DNA of 6,849 nucleotides from Opitutaceae bacterium. Lineage in GTDB: Bacteria; Verrucomicrobiota; Verrucomicrobiia; Opitutales; Opitutaceae. The translations under genes and the position numbers were made by a program. The notes beneath the pieces are model-generated. The model saw only the letters and a program-made list of their open reading frames with translations. It was not told the origin of the DNA and did no database searches. This document shows positions 5,703 through 6,849 of this stretch, piece by piece. Location of the stretch: the NCBI GenBank assembly GCA_016763045.1, contig JAESUN010000038.1:1-6849 (forward strand). Direction: 5' to 3'. Positions within the stretch are counted from its first letter, which is position 1. Each line of letters begins with the position of its first letter.

Positions 5703-6849
5703 ATGAACAAAGATGCCCTACTGAACTCCCTCGTCGCCCTCATAGGGGACCCCCATGTCTTAAGGCAAAAGGAAGACCTCATCACCTACAGTTATGATGG
5801 GACTGCCGGCCTAAAGAATCTTCCTATAGTTGTGGTGCATCCCAATACCACTGAGGAAGTCTCCGGCATTATAAAACTCGCCCAGGAGCACCAGTGCGCA
5901 GTCACGACCCGTGGCTCCGGAACAGGACTGAGCGGAGGCAGCGTGCCTTCTAAAAACGCCATCGTCCTCTGCCTGCAGCGGATGTCTCGCATCTTAGAAA
6001 TCGATAAGGAAAATCTAACTCTCCTGGCAGAAACGGGAGTCATTACCGAAAAAATAGGCGAAGCCATTGCAGAGTTTGGTCTCTTTTACCCACCCGACCC
6101 AGGTTCCATGAAGATTTCAACGATCGGGGGTAATGTCGCCAATAATTCGGGAGGACTCCGTGGACTAAAATACGGCGTTACCCGTGATTACGTCATGGCG
6201 ATGGAAGTCGTTCTGGCAAATGGTGAAATCATCTGGCTGGGCAACAAATGCGTGAAAGACGTAGCCGGTTATTCTTTAAAGGATCTTTTTATCGGCAGCG
6301 AAGGTACACTTGGGGTTATTACAAAAGTATTGCTCAAACTCATTCCCAAGCCAGCAGCTCGTAAAACCCTGCTCGTCCTTTATGATTCCATGGAAGAAGC
6401 CGCCGAAACCGTATCGGCTATCATTGCTCATAAAATCATCCCTTGCACAATGGAGTTCATCGATCGGTTCACTCTGAAATCCGTCGAAGACTTTGCCAAA
6501 ATCGGCCTCCCGCTAGACTGCGAAGCGGTTCTCCTGATTGAAACCGATGGACACCCCACTCAAGTTGAAGAGGAAGCTCAAAAGATAAAAGACCTCGCCC
6601 ATCAACATAATGCCAGCGAGGTCAGAATGGCTCAAAGCGAGGAAGAAGCCACTGCTCTGGCCACTGCTCGGCGAAGTGCCTTTGCGGCCCTGGCCCGTAT
6701 TCGCCCCACCACTATTCTGGAAGACATCACTCTGCCCCGAAACAAGTTGGGCGAGATGATCCTGTTTGTTCAAAAAGTAGCTGAAAAATATGATCTGCAG
6801 ATTGCCACCTTCGGCCATTTCGGCGATGGGAATCTCCACCCCACTATCC
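5703..6849 (+). CDS. glcD: FAD-linked oxidase, glycolate oxidase subunit GlcD-like, cut by window edge
   Basis: The frame starts at ATG 5703 and stays open for 382 codons to the right edge. Family members are about 460-500 residues, so roughly 80-110 C-terminal residues are missing. The FAD-binding domain (about 40-215) shows RGSGTGLSGGSVP (70-82), PPDPGS (130-135), IGGNVANNSGG (141-151) and KDVAGYSLKDLFIGSEGTLG (185-204). The C-terminal oxidase domain shows EDITLP (340-345) and GHFGDGNLHP (371-380), whose two histidines are metal or substrate ligands in related D-2-hydroxyacid dehydrogenases. Known for the family: it oxidises D-2-hydroxyacids such as glycolate or D-lactate with FAD, and GlcD works with GlcE and GlcF at the membrane. 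The motif pattern fits GlcD best, but D-lactate dehydrogenase is a close alternative. The genes to the right would decide. The start has no clear Shine-Dalgarno; no upstream in-frame start is better. No signal peptide is present, so it is cytoplasmic or peripheral to the inner membrane. Confidence 0.9.
   Translation, partial: MNKDALLNSLVALIGDPHVLRQKEDLITYSYDGTAGLKNLPIVVVHPNTTEEVSGIIKLAQEHQCAVTTRGSGTGLSGGSVPSKNAIVLCLQRMSRILEIDKENLTLLAETGVITEKIGEAIAEFGLFYPPDPGSMKISTIGGNVANNSGGLRGLKYGVTRDYVMAMEVVLANGEIIWLGNKCVKDVAGYSLKDLFIGSEGTLGVITKVLLKLIPKPAARKTLLVLYDSMEEAAETVSAIIAHKIIPCTMEFIDRFTLKSVEDFAKIGLPLDCEAVLLIETDGHPTQVEEEAQKIKDLAHQHNASEVRMAQSEEEATALATARRSAFAALARIRPTTILEDITLPRNKLGEMILFVQKVAEKYDLQIATFGHFGDGNLHPTI

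Noticed and set aside
5792..6067. Open frame of 91 codons on the minus strand
   Set aside because: It is antisense to the FAD-binding motifs of the GlcD-like gene.
6513..6839. Open frame of 108 codons on the minus strand with a hydrophobic stretch
   Set aside because: It is antisense to the C-terminal oxidase domain of the GlcD-like gene, which is intact; the hydrophobic run is a by-product of the opposite strand.
1..6849. Search by eye for CRISPR arrays, tRNA or rRNA genes, insertion sequences, phage genes and defence systems
   Set aside because: No spaced direct repeats, cloverleaf-like segments, transposase or nuclease motifs were seen; nearly all of the window is accounted for by five ordinary genes.

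Overview
The window looks like chromosomal DNA of a Gram-negative bacterium, most likely from the Planctomycetes-Verrucomicrobia-Chlamydiae superphylum, with Verrucomicrobiota (Opitutae-like) as the best guess. This guess rests on protein style only: a secreted FG-GAP/VCBS propeller protein, a signal-peptide S1C protease with a small N-terminal beta-rich domain, and an orphan sugar-epimerase-like protein. There is no marker gene here to prove the taxonomy. No RNA gene, mobile element, CRISPR array or phage gene was seen.

Layout: four genes lie on the minus strand and one on the plus strand, diverging from the 218-bp spacer at 5485-5702. In order of minus-strand transcription they are a cytochrome P450 (4240-5484), an uncharacterised galactose-mutarotase-like protein (2949-4094 from the better-supported start), a secreted FG-GAP/VCBS-repeat protein (712-2868), and an HtrA/Deg-like trypsin-fold protease (715 down to the window edge, cut before its catalytic serine). 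The last two genes share an ATGA stop/start overlap, so they are almost certainly co-transcribed and probably translationally coupled. The mutarotase-like gene lies only 80 bp upstream of them with no strong terminator between. The P450 is 145 bp further upstream and its membership of the same transcript is uncertain. On the plus strand, a GlcD-type FAD-linked oxidase starts at 5703 and runs off the right edge.

Working together: the VCBS protein and the protease both carry signal peptides, so they should act outside the cytoplasm. The mutarotase-like protein and the P450 have no export signal and should be cytoplasmic. The P450 and the FAD oxidase share a divergent control region but are both widespread catabolic or redox enzyme types, so a common pathway is only a possibility. 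No redox partner for the P450 (ferredoxin or ferredoxin reductase) and no GlcE/GlcF partner for the oxidase is inside the window.

I found no clearly new multi-gene system. The best candidates for follow-up are the coupled propeller-protease pair, the extra N-terminal domain on the protease, and the unassigned mutarotase-like protein.
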